Origin: Flavobacteriales bacterium | Lineage (GTDB): Bacteria > Bacteroidota > Bacteroidia > Flavobacteriales > Weeksellaceae | Assembly: GCA_020635515.1 (NCBI GenBank) | Contig: JACJZS010000002.1 | Span: 1,474,001-1,538,000, forward strand | Direction of reading: 5' to 3' | Length of the DNA: 64,000 nt | Shown here: positions 1 through 9,337 of the stretch, piece after piece | Layout: each line of letters starts with the position of its first letter | Numbering within the stretch: position 1 is the first letter of the stretch | Notes under the pieces: generated by a model | Database searches by the model: none | Told to the model about the DNA's origin: nothing | The model's input: only the letters and a program-made list of their open reading frames with translations | Translations under genes and position numbers: made by a program

Positions 1-2
1 GT

Positions 3-389
3 GAACGACATTCCAAATCAAAAATTACTGCAATATCCGAAAGTGAAGTAGATTTAATTTTGATTCCTGTGGAGTATTTTGAAAAATGGACAAAAAAATA
101 TCCTACATGGCAATTTTTTATACTGATGAACTACAAAGAAAAGTTCAACAACATGATGCAAATCATAGATAAAATATCTTTTGGGAATTTAAACGAGCGA
201 ATCGAAGAATACCTTACAGAAAAAATGCATACCATAAAATCAAATACGATTGAAATTACACATCAACAAATAGCATACGATTTAAACTCTTCTCGGGAAG
301 TAATTTCCAAATACCTGAAGAAATTAGAAAATAAAAAGAAACTAGAATTAAAACGCGGTAAAATTATACTAAATCAACATTATTTTTAA
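3..389 (+). CDS. Crp/Fnr-family transcriptional regulator, 5'-truncated by the window edge
   Basis: The reading frame is open from base 3, so the true start lies upstream of the window; the internal TTG at 60 is not the start. About 128 C-terminal residues remain. They hold the end of the cyclic-nucleotide-binding-like beta-barrel, the long dimerisation helix (around the FGNLNERIEEYL stretch) and a C-terminal winged helix-turn-helix in which ITHQQIAYDLNSSREVISK matches the Crp/Fnr recognition region. This is the layout of the short Bacteroidota Crp/Fnr regulators. The effector cannot be judged because most of the sensor domain is missing, and no Fnr-type cysteine cluster is visible in what remains. 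The 3' end overlaps the convergent nucleoside phosphorylase gene by 26 bases. Confidence 0.88.
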   Translation, partial: ERHSKSKITAISESEVDLILIPVEYFEKWTKKYPTWQFFILMNYKEKFNNMMQIIDKISFGNLNERIEEYLTEKMHTIKSNTIEITHQQIAYDLNSSREVISKYLKKLENKKKLELKRGKIILNQHYF

Positions 390-1221
390 TTCGTTCTATG
401 CACCAAGCAATTAGCTTTTTTTCTGTTTCCTTAGGATTCGAACTAAAACTTTCTAGTTTTCGATTTGCTAAAATTGCATTTACAGTTACAGCTTTGTGTC
501 CTAGAAGTGAGGAAAATGCGTAAATCATAGAAGTTTCCATTTCAAAATTAGAAATTCCTAGTTGGTTTAATTTTTCGAGCATATTCTCATCTATGGTGGA
601 AAGTCGCAATTTTCTTCCTTGTGGAGCATAAAAACCAAGCAATGTGCCTGTGATTTTTATGTGTTTGGCATCTGAAAAATAAGAAACTAATTTTTCATCT
701 GCTTCTGAATAATATAAAAATGGACGAATAATATCATACGGAAAATTATGTTTAAAATCATCGAACCATTTATTTTCTATTTTGTATTCAGGATAGAAAT
801 GCATCAATCCATCAAAGCCAACTGCGGATTTTGAAACTACAAATTCGTCTGCCAAAATTGATTCATCAAGAGAACCTGAAGTACCTATCCGTATAAAGTT
901 AAGTTGTGTTTTGTCTTTTTTGGGAGAATTGGTTTCAAAATCTAAATTGAAAAGAGCGTCGGCTTCGTTCATTACAATATCTATATTTCCAACGCCAATT
1001 CCAGTGGAAATTACGCTTATTTTTTTTTCATTTAGCATTCCTGTATGCGTTATGAATTCCCGTTTTTGTTTCTTTAGAATTATTTCATCGAAATGTGTGG
1101 AAACTTTAGGTACTCGGTCGGGATCTCCTACCAAAATTATAGTTTTAGCTAAATCTCCAGGAAGTAAATTTAGATGATAAATACTTCCATTTTCATTAAG
1201 GATTAGTTCAGAAACATTCAT
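364..1221 (-). CDS. nucleoside phosphorylase (purine/uridine phosphorylase family)
   Basis: Predicted cytoplasmic enzyme that cleaves a nucleoside with phosphate to the free base and ribose-1-phosphate, a salvage step. The 285 residues match the PNP/UDP phosphorylase type 1 family: the phosphate-loop GDPDR (residues 32-36), RIGTSGSL (111-118), the GFYAPQGR segment near 196-203 as in uridine phosphorylases, and the ribose-binding EMET (227-230). The GFYAPQGR segment favours a uridine-phosphorylase-like specificity, but base preference cannot be fixed from sequence. It ends inside the 3' end of the convergent Crp/Fnr gene. Its start lies two bases after the stop of the upstream SUI1 gene, so the two are probably cotranscribed. 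Confidence 0.88.
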   Translation of the reverse strand: MNVSELILNENGSIYHLNLLPGDLAKTIILVGDPDRVPKVSTHFDEIILKKQKREFITHTGMLNEKKISVISTGIGVGNIDIVMNEADALFNLDFETNSPKKDKTQLNFIRIGTSGSLDESILADEFVVSKSAVGFDGLMHFYPEYKIENKWFDDFKHNFPYDIIRPFLYYSEADEKLVSYFSDAKHIKITGTLLGFYAPQGRKLRLSTIDENMLEKLNQLGISNFEMETSMIYAFSSLLGHKAVTVNAILANRKLESFSSNPKETEKKLIAWCIERIKNNVDLV

Positions 1222-1223
1222 AC

Positions 1224-1553
1224 CTATCCTCCAATCCTTTTGGTTTTGAATCCTTTTTCTTTTAGAATATCCATAATTTTATCTCTATGATTCCCTTGAA
1301 TAATGATTTGGTTATCTTTTACAGAACCACCAACACCAAGCTTAGATTTTATGTGTTTTGCTAATTCTTTTAACTGCTCATCATCTCCCAAAAAATTATC
1401 GATAATGGTAACAGGTTTTCCCGCTCGTCCTTTTTTTTCGTATTTACAAAATATAGGTTCTTTTTGAGTGTGTTTTTCTTTTGATTCTTCTACTGAAAAG
1501 TCTGACTCTTCGTGTCCAGGAAATAAATTTTTAAGTTGATCTCGTAAATCCAT
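1224..1553 (-). CDS. SUI1/YciH-family translation factor
   Basis: A 109-residue protein. The C-terminal half (about residues 42-108) is an eIF1/SUI1 domain: a GRAGKPVTII strand, the conserved LGVGGSVKDNQIIIQG segment and the final DILKEKGFKTKRIGG. Bacterial members (YciH) are thought to influence start-codon or initiator-tRNA discrimination on the 30S subunit; the precise role is unsettled. The N-terminal 40 residues are charged and probably disordered. It lies four bases downstream of the antiporter gene and two bases upstream of the nucleoside phosphorylase gene, which suggests a three-gene leftward transcript. The assignment to the family is secure; the cellular role is inferred. Confidence 0.88.
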   Translation of the reverse strand: MDLRDQLKNLFPGHEESDFSVEESKEKHTQKEPIFCKYEKKGRAGKPVTIIDNFLGDDEQLKELAKHIKSKLGVGGSVKDNQIIIQGNHRDKIMDILKEKGFKTKRIGG

Positions 1554-1557
1554 TGTA

Positions 1558-2811
1558 TTATTCTTGAGTTGCTACTTCATTACTAATTTCGCCTTGAGAT
1601 TCAGCTTGAGGGATTTCTTGTTCTTTTTTTATCTCGGAAGGTTTTGATTTCATCGTTCCAAATAACATTAATAAAATAGAACCTAAAATAACGATTAATA
1701 GTACGTTTTGATTTACAATATCCGATTTAAATTTAGCAGGAATCTGTAAGAATAGTAAAATACTAATTAATCCTCTAGGAGAAATATATAAAGTAGAAGA
1801 AATTCCTCTTCGGTTAAAAATTAAAAAGTATACAAGACGAATAGCAAACATACAGATAAGAATACTAAAACCAATGATGTAATCATCTACATTCTGAAAA
1901 CTTGCTAGTGTAATTGTAAATCCAAAGAATAAGAAAAAGAATGTTCTAATTAAAAAAGTGAACTCAGCTGTAATCAAATGAAATTCATGTAATCCTTCTT
2001 CTGCTTTGTTCATAGAAATGAATTTTCGTAAAAAAGGAGGTAATAATGTTCTGCTATTACTCAAAAATAACCCAAATACAAATATAATTACCAGTGTAGA
2101 AAGATGGTATATTTTCCCTATGGTAAATACCAAAATAAGGATTGCTAAGATTAAAAAGAATTTTACCTTGTGTGAAATCTTCTCCATTAGTTCAAAAATG
2201 ATAAAGGATATAATAATAGAAGCTACAATTACGATTAAAATTTGCAGAAATAAAAACATATAATCTTCGCCTACTATTGAGCGTTCTGCCTCAAATTTTG
2301 GTAACACAAAATTAAATAAGATAATTCCTAATATATCCGAAAAAGAAGATTCATAAACAATAAATTCCTTATCTAGTTTTAGTAAAGAAGAGGCACTTGG
2401 TATAGCAACAGCACTACTGATTATGGAAAGAGGAATTGCATTGATAGTTGCCATTCTTTTAGGAATATCGAGCATATTTTCCAAGATATAACTTATCGCA
2501 AAAACGTTTAGAAGTAAGATAATCAACGCGGCAGCAAACCCTTTGAGAATCAATCCCATTTTGTCTTTACTGATTTCTAATTCTAATGCACCTTCTAATA
2601 CAATTAGAATTAAACCAATTGTTCCTAAAGCAGGAACGATTTCATTGAGGTAAGGTATTTCATAATTGTAAAAATCGGCAATAAATCGAGCAATTATTCC
2701 CGAAGCAATCAAAAAAATAACCGATGGAAATTTAGTTTTTCTTGCTATTGCATCAAATAAATAGGAAAGAATGATTAGAACAGCAATCAATATCAAAATA
2801 TAGTAGTTCAT
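1558..2811 (-). CDS. cation:proton antiporter (CPA family)
   Basis: An integral membrane protein of 417 residues with about a dozen hydrophobic segments, starting with a first helix at residues 2-18. It resembles the Na+/H+ exchanger domain of the monovalent cation:proton antiporter families. A transmembrane region with SSAVAIPSASSLLKLDKEF lies near residues 132-150, where NhaP/KefB-type exchangers carry their unwound transport helix. The protein ends in a soluble acidic tail (KPSEIKKEQEIPQAESQGE) with no TrkA-N or TrkA-C domain, so it is the short form. It presumably exchanges Na+ or K+ for H+ at the inner membrane. The ion cannot be decided. It leads the antiporter-SUI1-phosphorylase run. 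Confidence 0.82.
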   Translation of the reverse strand: MNYYILILIAVLIILSYLFDAIARKTKFPSVIFLIASGIIARFIADFYNYEIPYLNEIVPALGTIGLILIVLEGALELEISKDKMGLILKGFAAALIILLLNVFAISYILENMLDIPKRMATINAIPLSIISSAVAIPSASSLLKLDKEFIVYESSFSDILGIILFNFVLPKFEAERSIVGEDYMFLFLQILIVIVASIIISFIIFELMEKISHKVKFFLILAILILVFTIGKIYHLSTLVIIFVFGLFLSNSRTLLPPFLRKFISMNKAEEGLHEFHLITAEFTFLIRTFFFLFFGFTITLASFQNVDDYIIGFSILICMFAIRLVYFLIFNRRGISSTLYISPRGLISILLFLQIPAKFKSDIVNQNVLLIVILGSILLMLFGTMKSKPSEIKKEQEIPQAESQGEISNEVATQE

Positions 2812-2866
2812 CTAAAAACAATGTTTAAGGTATTAGCAAATGTACTAAAAAAAATAACGAAACGTT

Positions 2867-5800
2867 TTAATTTAAAATCTCAGCGTAGTTTATTAATTCT
2901 GCTTTTAAATCATTTAAACTTTTTATTTCTTCTTTTCTAAAAACTAAAAACTTTCCTTCTTTTGTGGTTTTCTCTTTTAAAATTCCAAGCTCTGGGTGTT
3001 TTTGAATAAACATCAAAAAAGAAGTGAATTTTTCAGACTCAAAAAACTTTGAACTGCTTTCAGGGAAGTAAGCTAAAAGCGTATTTTTCTTAATTATTAA
3101 TCGTTCAAATCCTATTTTCTTGCAAACCCATTTTATTTCTACCGAAGTGAATAAGTCGGTACATTCTTTGGGGAAATCGCCAAATCTATCTTTTAATTCT
3201 TGCTTTATTTCCGTAAGTTCTTTTTCGTTTTCAACTTTAGAAAGACGTTGATAGAAAGAAAATCGTTCTTCTACTTTGTTTATGTAGGTATCAGGAATCA
3301 ATACATTTAAATCGGTATCTATTTGAACATCTTTTACGTATTCTGTTTCTTCTTCTTCAAATAAATCGGAGAAATCATTTTGTTTTAATTCTTCTATTGC
3401 TTCATTTAGGATTTTCTGATACGTATCAAATCCTATATCGCTTATAAATCCGCTTTGTTCTGCTCCAAGTAAATCTCCTGCACCGCGAATTTCTAAATCT
3501 TTCATTGCAATTTGAAAACCAGAACCTAAATCTGAGAAAATTTCTAACGCTTGCAAACGCTTCTGAGCTTCTTGTGTAAGTGTATCGAAAGGAGGAGAAA
3601 GAAGATAACAGAATGCCTTTCTGTTGGAACGTCCTACTCTTCCTCGCATTTGATGTAAATCCGCCATTCCAAATCGTTGAGCATCATTTATAAGGATTGT
3701 ATTTGCATTAGGAACATCAAGACCACTTTCTACAATGGTAGTTGAAATTAAAACATCATAATTTCCTTCCATGAAATTCAGGAGAATATCTTCTATTTTT
3801 TTTCCTTCCATTTGTCCGTGTCCTATTGCTATTTTTGCCTCAGGAACCAAGCGTTGTATTAAGTTTGCGATTTGTGGTAAATTTTCAATTCTATTGTTTA
3901 TGAAAAATACTTGTCCATCTCTTGCCATTTCATAAGAGATTGCATCACGAATTGTTTCTTCGTTAAAAGTAGAAAGAATGGTGTCTACAGGTTGTCTATT
4001 TGGCGGTGGAGTTTTAATGATGGATAAATCGCGTGCAGACATTAGTGAAAACTGCAAAGTTCTAGGTATTGGAGTCGCTGTAAGTGTGAGTGTATCTAGA
4101 TTTGCTCGTAATGTTTTTAATTTATCTTTTACGGAAACACCAAACTTATGCTCTTCATCTACAATTAAAAGTCCTAAATCTTTGAATTTAATTTTTTGAG
4201 AAATGAGTTGATGTGTCCCAATGATGATGTCAATTTTTCCTTCGGAAAGTTCTTGTATAATCTGTGATTTTTGTTTAGCAGATCTAAAACGATTTAGATA
4301 ATCAATTTTTACAGGAAAATCGTTCAATCGTTTAGAAAACGTTTTATAATGCTGGAAAGCAAGTATCGTTGTGGGAACGAGTATTGCTACTTGCTTTGAA
4401 TCTCCAACTGCCTTGAAAGCTGCCCGAATTGCAATTTCTGTTTTTCCAAAACCAACATCTCCACAAACAAGTCGATCCATAGGAATATTGCTTTCCATAT
4501 CTTTTTTGAAATCTATTGTTGCCTTTTCTTGGTCGGGAGTATCTTCATATTGGAATGATGCTTCTAATTCGGTTTGTAAATAAGAATCTTCCGAAAAAGA
4601 ATATCCTTGTATCGATTTTCTTTTGGCATATAGTTTAATTAAATCAAAGGCAACCTCTTTAACCCTCTTTTTGGTTTTATTTTTTAAGTTTTTCCAAGCA
4701 GGAGAGCCTAATTTATTTAGTTTAGGAGCAGTTCCGTCTTTTGAGGTGTATCTGGAAATTTTATGCAACGAATGAACACTTACATACAGTATATCGTCAT
4801 TTAAAAATGACATCTTGATTGCTTCTTGTGGTTTTCCGTTTACATCTATCTTTTTTAATCCTAAAAATTTCCCAATTCCATAATCTATATGCGTTACAAA
4901 ATCGCCAACTTTTAAATCAGTAAGTTCTTTTATTACTAATTGTTGAGATTTAGAAAAAGAAGTTCTGTCATTAAATTTTAAATATCTTTCAAAAATATGA
5001 TGGTCGGTATAAACAGCACAGTTTGATTCCGTATCTATAAAGCCTTCATATAATTTTGCTTGAATAGAAGTAAATAAGTTTTCTGAACTTAAATCTTGGA
5101 TAATTTCACATAATCGCTCTTCTTGTTTTTTTGTTTGAAAAACGATGTAGTTTTTTATTCCTTTTTCTCGATTTTCTTTTAAGTTTTCTGTTAGTACTTC
5201 AAAGTTTTTAGCAAAATTGGGTTGTTGTTTTAATGATAATTCAAATTCCAAATCTGGAGTTTGGTAACTTATTTTGGAATCATCTACAATTAAAAATGAA
5301 TTTTTTAATTCCTGAAAATCGTCTTTGGTAAGATACAAGTCTTTAGGTAGATTTCGTTTAATCGTAGAGTTTAATTCTTGAAATATACGTTCTGCTAAAT
5401 AGTAATTTTCCTCTATTTTTCTTGAAATATTTGTAGAATCATTAAGCACAACAAGTGAATCCTCTTTTAAATACGAAAAAATAGATTCTTTGTTAGAAGA
5501 AGTGTTAGTTCCTATATCTAAATTAGGAAGGATTACAACTTTTTTTTCCTTCTTTTCAGATAATTGAGTTTCAATATCAAACTCTTTTATTTCCTCTACT
5601 TCATTTCCAAAGAATACCAAACGGTATGGTTTTTCATTCGAAAAAGAAAAAACATCAACAATTCCTCCTCTCAAAGAAAATTCTCCTGGTTGGGTTACAA
5701 AATCTGTTCGATGAAAACCAAAAGAAAATAATAATTCATTTAGAAACTCGGTATCAATTTCTTCTCCTACAGAAATGGTATGCAGGTGAGATTTTAATTC

Positions 5801-6223
5801 TTTTTTAGTAGTTACTTTTCCTACAATTGCATCTGAATACGATACTACAAAGTATTTTTTCTTTCCGTTTCGTAGTTTATTTAAAACTTCTGAACGCAGA
5901 ACAACATTTGCATTTTTAACTTCTTCTACTTCGTATGGCTTTAAGTATGAGTGAGGGAAAAACAATACAGATTCTTTTCCAAAAATTTCTTCTACTTCGT
6001 TGAGTGCATAAAGAGCTTTTTCTTTATCGTCAAAAACTTGAAAAATTGATGTTTCTCCTTTTGAAAATAAATCCATTAATTGGAGTTGCAAAAAAGAACC
6101 TACGTTATTTTTTACGTGAACTATTCCTTGTTTTAAATCAAATTTACGATTAAGTTCTATGGAAAATTCATTTGTAGCAAAATTGTTGGTAATCTGTTGA
6201 AGTATATGTTTTTCCAAAACCAA
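2867..6223 (-). CDS. mfd: transcription-repair coupling factor Mfd
   Basis: An ATP-driven DNA translocase that removes RNA polymerase stalled at lesions and recruits UvrA for nucleotide excision repair. The 1118 residues have the family's domain order: a UvrB-like N-terminal module, a CarD-like RNA-polymerase-interacting domain (LKVGDFVTHIDYGIGKFLG, about residues 435-455), and a RecG-like superfamily 2 translocase. The translocase shows Walker A CGDVGFGKTE near 586, DEEH near 690, TATPIPRT in motif III and MRGRVGRSNR in motif VI. A TRCF C-terminal domain with the RFGDFP motif closes it. Length is normal for Bacteroidota. It is apparently monocistronic: the antiporter gene is 55 bases downstream and the tmRNA gene lies upstream on the same strand. 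Confidence 0.97.
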   Translation of the reverse strand: MVLEKHILQQITNNFATNEFSIELNRKFDLKQGIVHVKNNVGSFLQLQLMDLFSKGETSIFQVFDDKEKALYALNEVEEIFGKESVLFFPHSYLKPYEVEEVKNANVVLRSEVLNKLRNGKKKYFVVSYSDAIVGKVTTKKELKSHLHTISVGEEIDTEFLNELLFSFGFHRTDFVTQPGEFSLRGGIVDVFSFSNEKPYRLVFFGNEVEEIKEFDIETQLSEKKEKKVVILPNLDIGTNTSSNKESIFSYLKEDSLVVLNDSTNISRKIEENYYLAERIFQELNSTIKRNLPKDLYLTKDDFQELKNSFLIVDDSKISYQTPDLEFELSLKQQPNFAKNFEVLTENLKENREKGIKNYIVFQTKKQEERLCEIIQDLSSENLFTSIQAKLYEGFIDTESNCAVYTDHHIFERYLKFNDRTSFSKSQQLVIKELTDLKVGDFVTHIDYGIGKFLGLKKIDVNGKPQEAIKMSFLNDDILYVSVHSLHKISRYTSKDGTAPKLNKLGSPAWKNLKNKTKKRVKEVAFDLIKLYAKRKSIQGYSFSEDSYLQTELEASFQYEDTPDQEKATIDFKKDMESNIPMDRLVCGDVGFGKTEIAIRAAFKAVGDSKQVAILVPTTILAFQHYKTFSKRLNDFPVKIDYLNRFRSAKQKSQIIQELSEGKIDIIIGTHQLISQKIKFKDLGLLIVDEEHKFGVSVKDKLKTLRANLDTLTLTATPIPRTLQFSLMSARDLSIIKTPPPNRQPVDTILSTFNEETIRDAISYEMARDGQVFFINNRIENLPQIANLIQRLVPEAKIAIGHGQMEGKKIEDILLNFMEGNYDVLISTTIVESGLDVPNANTILINDAQRFGMADLHQMRGRVGRSNRKAFCYLLSPPFDTLTQEAQKRLQALEIFSDLGSGFQIAMKDLEIRGAGDLLGAEQSGFISDIGFDTYQKILNEAIEELKQNDFSDLFEEEETEYVKDVQIDTDLNVLIPDTYINKVEERFSFYQRLSKVENEKELTEIKQELKDRFGDFPKECTDLFTSVEIKWVCKKIGFERLIIKKNTLLAYFPESSSKFFESEKFTSFLMFIQKHPELGILKEKTTKEGKFLVFRKEEIKSLNDLKAELINYAEILN

Positions 6224-6261
6224 AATGTGAAGTTACAGTACTATTTCATAAAATAAAGAAG

Positions 6262-6656
6262 TGGAGTTGGCGGGAGTCGAACCCGCGTCCAAACAAGCAA
6301 TTCATAAGCTTTCTACACGTTTAGTTTATTCTTAATTTTCGATGAAAAGCCGATAATAAACCACCTACTTTTCACTTAGTTTGGTAAATTTCAAATTAAA
6401 TCACAAACATATTTAATTCTATCTCTATATTCCTGTGCCTCTGAATCAAACGTTATAGAGCAAAACTTTTGAGAGACATTTAGCTTTCTTACCTTGTAAG
6501 AAAACGCCAAGACGTACTAAGCTTCGGTCGATTAGGCAGCTAAAGCGTAATTGTTATTGCCAGTTATAGTTTACCACAGCAGATTTACGAGATAATGTAG
6601 CGTTGCTCGACGTGCTTACTCATCAACTGATCTTGCTGTCAAAACCAGTCAACCCC
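6262..6656 (-). ncRNA. ssrA: tmRNA (ssrA)
   Basis: Transfer-messenger RNA that rescues stalled ribosomes with SmpB. On the minus strand the 5' end is GGGGTTGACTGGTTTTGACAG and the 3' end carries the T-arm GACGCGGGTTCGACTCCCGCC followed by CAACTCCA. The ends pair as a seven-base-pair acceptor stem (GGGGTTG with CAACTCC). The CCA is not fully encoded. The internal reading frame at 6561-6532 gives the tag GNNNYALAA followed by TAA, with the usual Ala-Ala end. The ends were placed from the acceptor stem and could be off by one or two bases. A promoter lies directly upstream at 6665-6696. Confidence 0.95.
6532..6561 (-). other. tmRNA proteolysis-tag reading frame
   Basis: Nine codons plus TAA inside the tmRNA, reading GNNNYALAA on the minus strand. 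Resume codon GGC is inferred from the in-frame Gly start and the ALAA end typical of Bacteroidota tags. The hydrophobic ALAA end is the ClpXP recognition signal in the known system. Confidence 0.85.
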
Positions 6657-6664
6657 AAGTGAGG

Positions 6665-6696
6665 CAAAGATACGAAATTATTTGAACATATCTAAA
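6665..6696 (-). promoter_or_regulatory. tmRNA promoter
   Basis: The minus strand reads TTTA, a 20-base spacer, then TATCTTTG (bases 6672-6665), matching the Bacteroidota TTTG/TAnnTTTG pattern. The -7 element ends nine bases before the mapped tmRNA 5' end at 6656, the expected distance for a start at or near the mature 5' end. Confidence 0.7.
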
Positions 6697-6779
6697 TTTT
6701 AAAATTTCTATGCATCTCTTTTGCGAAAAACTAGGTTTGGAATTTTTTAGTAACTTGCACAACTATTTTTTTATTGCAA

Positions 6780-8621
6780 ATGAGTCCCCTAAATCGAATT
6801 ATTAAAATCGCGAACAAATATAAAACGTATTACTATATTGGAATTTTTTTTAATACGTTATACTCTCTTTTTTCTATATTTTCTATAGCATCTATGATTC
6901 CTCTTTTGAGTATACTTTTTGGAACTGTAGACGGAACTACGAAAAAAAATATATTAGAACCCAGCAATTCTCTATTTAATTCTTTTGATTATTATAAAAA
7001 GTATTTGGAAAATTATTTAATAGATTTAATTAATGAACAAGGAGCAGAAGCGACACTTACTTATCTTTGTGTTTTTGTGTGTATTACATTTTTTGTTCGA
7101 AATTTATTTAGGTATTTTGCACAATTTTTTATCGTAAACTTTAAAACAAGCATCAATTTAGAATTACGAAATAATTTATTTGATAAAATTCTTTCTCTTC
7201 CTGTTCGATTTTTTACAGAAAAAAGAAAAGGAGATACAATGCAACGTATGTTTGACGATATAAGAGAAATCGGTAATAATATTTTGAATCCCTTTATTGA
7301 TTTGGCTCGTGCACCTTTTATGCTTGTTTTTACGCTTATTTTTCTTTTTTATATGCAACCAAAGTTGACTTTGTTTGCTCTTGTGGTTTTACCAATTATG
7401 GGATTTATTATTTCTACAATCGGGAAAAGTTTAAAAACAAAAGTGCGTACTGCTCAAGAGCAAACAGGATTGCTTTATTCGTTGGTTGACGAAACCACAA
7501 CAGCTCCCAAAATCATTAAAATATTTAATGCTGAGTCAATTATAGGAAAAAAATTCCATGATTTAGCTAAAAAGATTCAAGGTTTAGAACTTAAAATTGC
7601 AAGAAGATACGAATTAGCTTCTCCTACAAGTGAATTTCTTGGTTCTATAACAATGGTATTGATTGTTTGGTTTGGGGGGAATATTATATTGTCTAATCAA
7701 GCTGGAATGAAAGCACCTGATTTTTTAGCTTTTATAGGTTTGTTCTTTCAAATGATAGAGCCTGCAAAAACAATCAGTGTAGCATTTGCTAATTTATCTA
7801 AAGGGAAAATATCAGCAGAACGTTATTTTGAGATTATAGATACTGATTTACATGTAGAAGAATCCAAAAATGCTATATCTATTTCGGAGCTAAAAGAAGG
7901 AATTACCTTTGAAAATGTCACCTTTCAGTACGAAGAAAATCAACCAATTATAAAAAACTTTTCATTTTTTATTCCAAAAGGGAAATCCATAGCATTGGTA
8001 GGACAAAGTGGAAGTGGAAAAACAACTCTTGCTAATTTAATAGCTCGCTTTTATGATGTGACTTCGGGGAGAATATTAATCGATGGAAAAGACATCAAAG
8101 AACTTAAAATTGCGGATTATAGAAAATTATTGGGAATGGTAACGCAAGAATCGGTTTTGTTTAATGATACAATTAAAAATAATATTTTACTTGGGAAAAG
8201 TAATGCAACAGATCAAGAAGTAATTAATGCATCTAAAATTTCTAATTCGCTAGAATTTATAGAAAAATTACCACATAAGTTTGATACAGGAATCGGCGAA
8301 TTAGGAGGAATGGTTTCTGGTGGGCAAAAACAACGGATTTCCATAGCACGAGCTGTTCTTAAAAATCCACCAATTATGATTCTTGATGAAGCGACATCTG
8401 CACTCGATACAGAAAGTGAACGTTTGGTGCAAGAGGCATTAGAAAACATGATGCAAAACAGAACTTCCATAGTTATTGCACATAGACTTTCTACCATTCA
8501 GAATTGTGATATTATAGTAGTAATGAATCAAGGAGAAATTGTGGAGCAAGGAAGTCATGATGAATTAATGCAAAAGAAAGGGAAATATTATCAATTAGTA
8601 GAGTTGCAAAATTTTGCTTAA
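6780..8621 (+). CDS. ABC transporter, ATP-binding/permease (MsbA-like)
   Basis: Half-transporter with fused membrane and ATPase domains, 613 residues. Residues about 20-330 form a six-helix type I exporter domain, and the C-terminal 240 residues are the nucleotide-binding domain. Walker A GQSGSGKTT begins near residue 407, the signature VSGGQKQRIS is near 510, Walker B MILDEATSALD follows, and the switch histidine is in IAHRLST. It resembles Bacteroidota MsbA-type lipid or lipid-A exporters that work as homodimers, but the substrate is not shown by sequence. I start at the ATG at 6780, not at the in-frame TTG six bases earlier. The DUF3109 gene follows after 13 bases and may share the transcript. 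Confidence 0.93.
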   Translation: MSPLNRIIKIANKYKTYYYIGIFFNTLYSLFSIFSIASMIPLLSILFGTVDGTTKKNILEPSNSLFNSFDYYKKYLENYLIDLINEQGAEATLTYLCVFVCITFFVRNLFRYFAQFFIVNFKTSINLELRNNLFDKILSLPVRFFTEKRKGDTMQRMFDDIREIGNNILNPFIDLARAPFMLVFTLIFLFYMQPKLTLFALVVLPIMGFIISTIGKSLKTKVRTAQEQTGLLYSLVDETTTAPKIIKIFNAESIIGKKFHDLAKKIQGLELKIARRYELASPTSEFLGSITMVLIVWFGGNIILSNQAGMKAPDFLAFIGLFFQMIEPAKTISVAFANLSKGKISAERYFEIIDTDLHVEESKNAISISELKEGITFENVTFQYEENQPIIKNFSFFIPKGKSIALVGQSGSGKTTLANLIARFYDVTSGRILIDGKDIKELKIADYRKLLGMVTQESVLFNDTIKNNILLGKSNATDQEVINASKISNSLEFIEKLPHKFDTGIGELGGMVSGGQKQRISIARAVLKNPPIMILDEATSALDTESERLVQEALENMMQNRTSIVIAHRLSTIQNCDIIVVMNQGEIVEQGSHDELMQKKGKYYQLVELQNFA

Positions 8622-8634
8622 ACTTAGTTAGATT

Positions 8635-9216
8635 ATGATTTTTGAACTGGGAAACACATTGGTTTCGGAAGATATTTTAAAGGAGGAGTTTGTATGCAAT
8701 ATTTCTAAATGCAAAGGACAATGTTGTGTAGATGGAGATGCAGGAGCACCATTAGAAGAAGAAGAAATAAATATACTTAAAAATATTTACTCTGAAGTAA
8801 AACCATATTTAAGAAAGGAAGGAATAGATGCTATAGAAAAACAAGGCGAGTATGTTGTTGATTACGATGGAGAATACGTGACGCCTTTAGTAAAAGGAAA
8901 GGAATGTGCATATGTGATATTCGATGAAAATGGAATAACAAAGTGCGGAATAGAAAAAGCATTCGAAGAAAAAAAAGTTGATTTTCAAAAGCCGATTTCA
9001 TGCCATCTTTATCCGATAAGAGTAAAAAAATACAAAGATTTTGAAGGGATTAATTACGACGTTTGGGATATTTGCTCTGATGCATGCACATTAGGACAAG
9101 AGTTAAAAGTTCCTGTTTATAAGTTTACAAAAAATGCTTTAATTAGAAAGTATGGAGAGAATTGGTATAAAGAGCTGGAGCAGGTAGCAAGGTTGTACAA
9201 GGAGGATAAAAATTAA
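8635..9216 (+). CDS. DUF3109 family cysteine-rich protein
   Basis: A 193-residue soluble protein of the DUF3109 family, common in Bacteroidota and related to YkgJ-type cysteine-cluster proteins. The likely metal-binding cysteines are at C21, C26, C30 and C31 (CNISKCKGQCC), with further cysteines in KGKECAY, ITKCGIEKA, ISCHLYPIR and DICSDACTLG. Spacing and the CHLYP motif are typical of the family, for which a zinc or iron-sulfur site is suspected but no reaction is known. It follows the ABC exporter by 13 bases. There is no signal peptide, so it is probably cytoplasmic. I make no functional claim. Confidence 0.85.
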   Translation: MIFELGNTLVSEDILKEEFVCNISKCKGQCCVDGDAGAPLEEEEINILKNIYSEVKPYLRKEGIDAIEKQGEYVVDYDGEYVTPLVKGKECAYVIFDENGITKCGIEKAFEEKKVDFQKPISCHLYPIRVKKYKDFEGINYDVWDICSDACTLGQELKVPVYKFTKNALIRKYGENWYKELEQVARLYKEDKN

Positions 9217-9262
9217 TTTTTTCACATATCTATTTTTCTTAAAATACTATTTTGTTTTTTAT

Positions 9263-9294
9263 TTCGTTATATATCCACTAATTTTATACTTTTG
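9263..9294 (+). promoter_or_regulatory. promoter of the exbB-exbD-tonB set
   Basis: TTCG at 9263-9266, a 20-base spacer and TACTTTTG at 9287-9294 fit the Bacteroidota pattern with one weak -33 base. The expected transcript start near 9301 leaves a leader of about 37 bases before the ATG at 9338. Confidence 0.55.
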
Positions 9295-9337
9295 TTAGTA
9301 TATATTTACTCAAGTACAACAACTTAAAATTATATTT

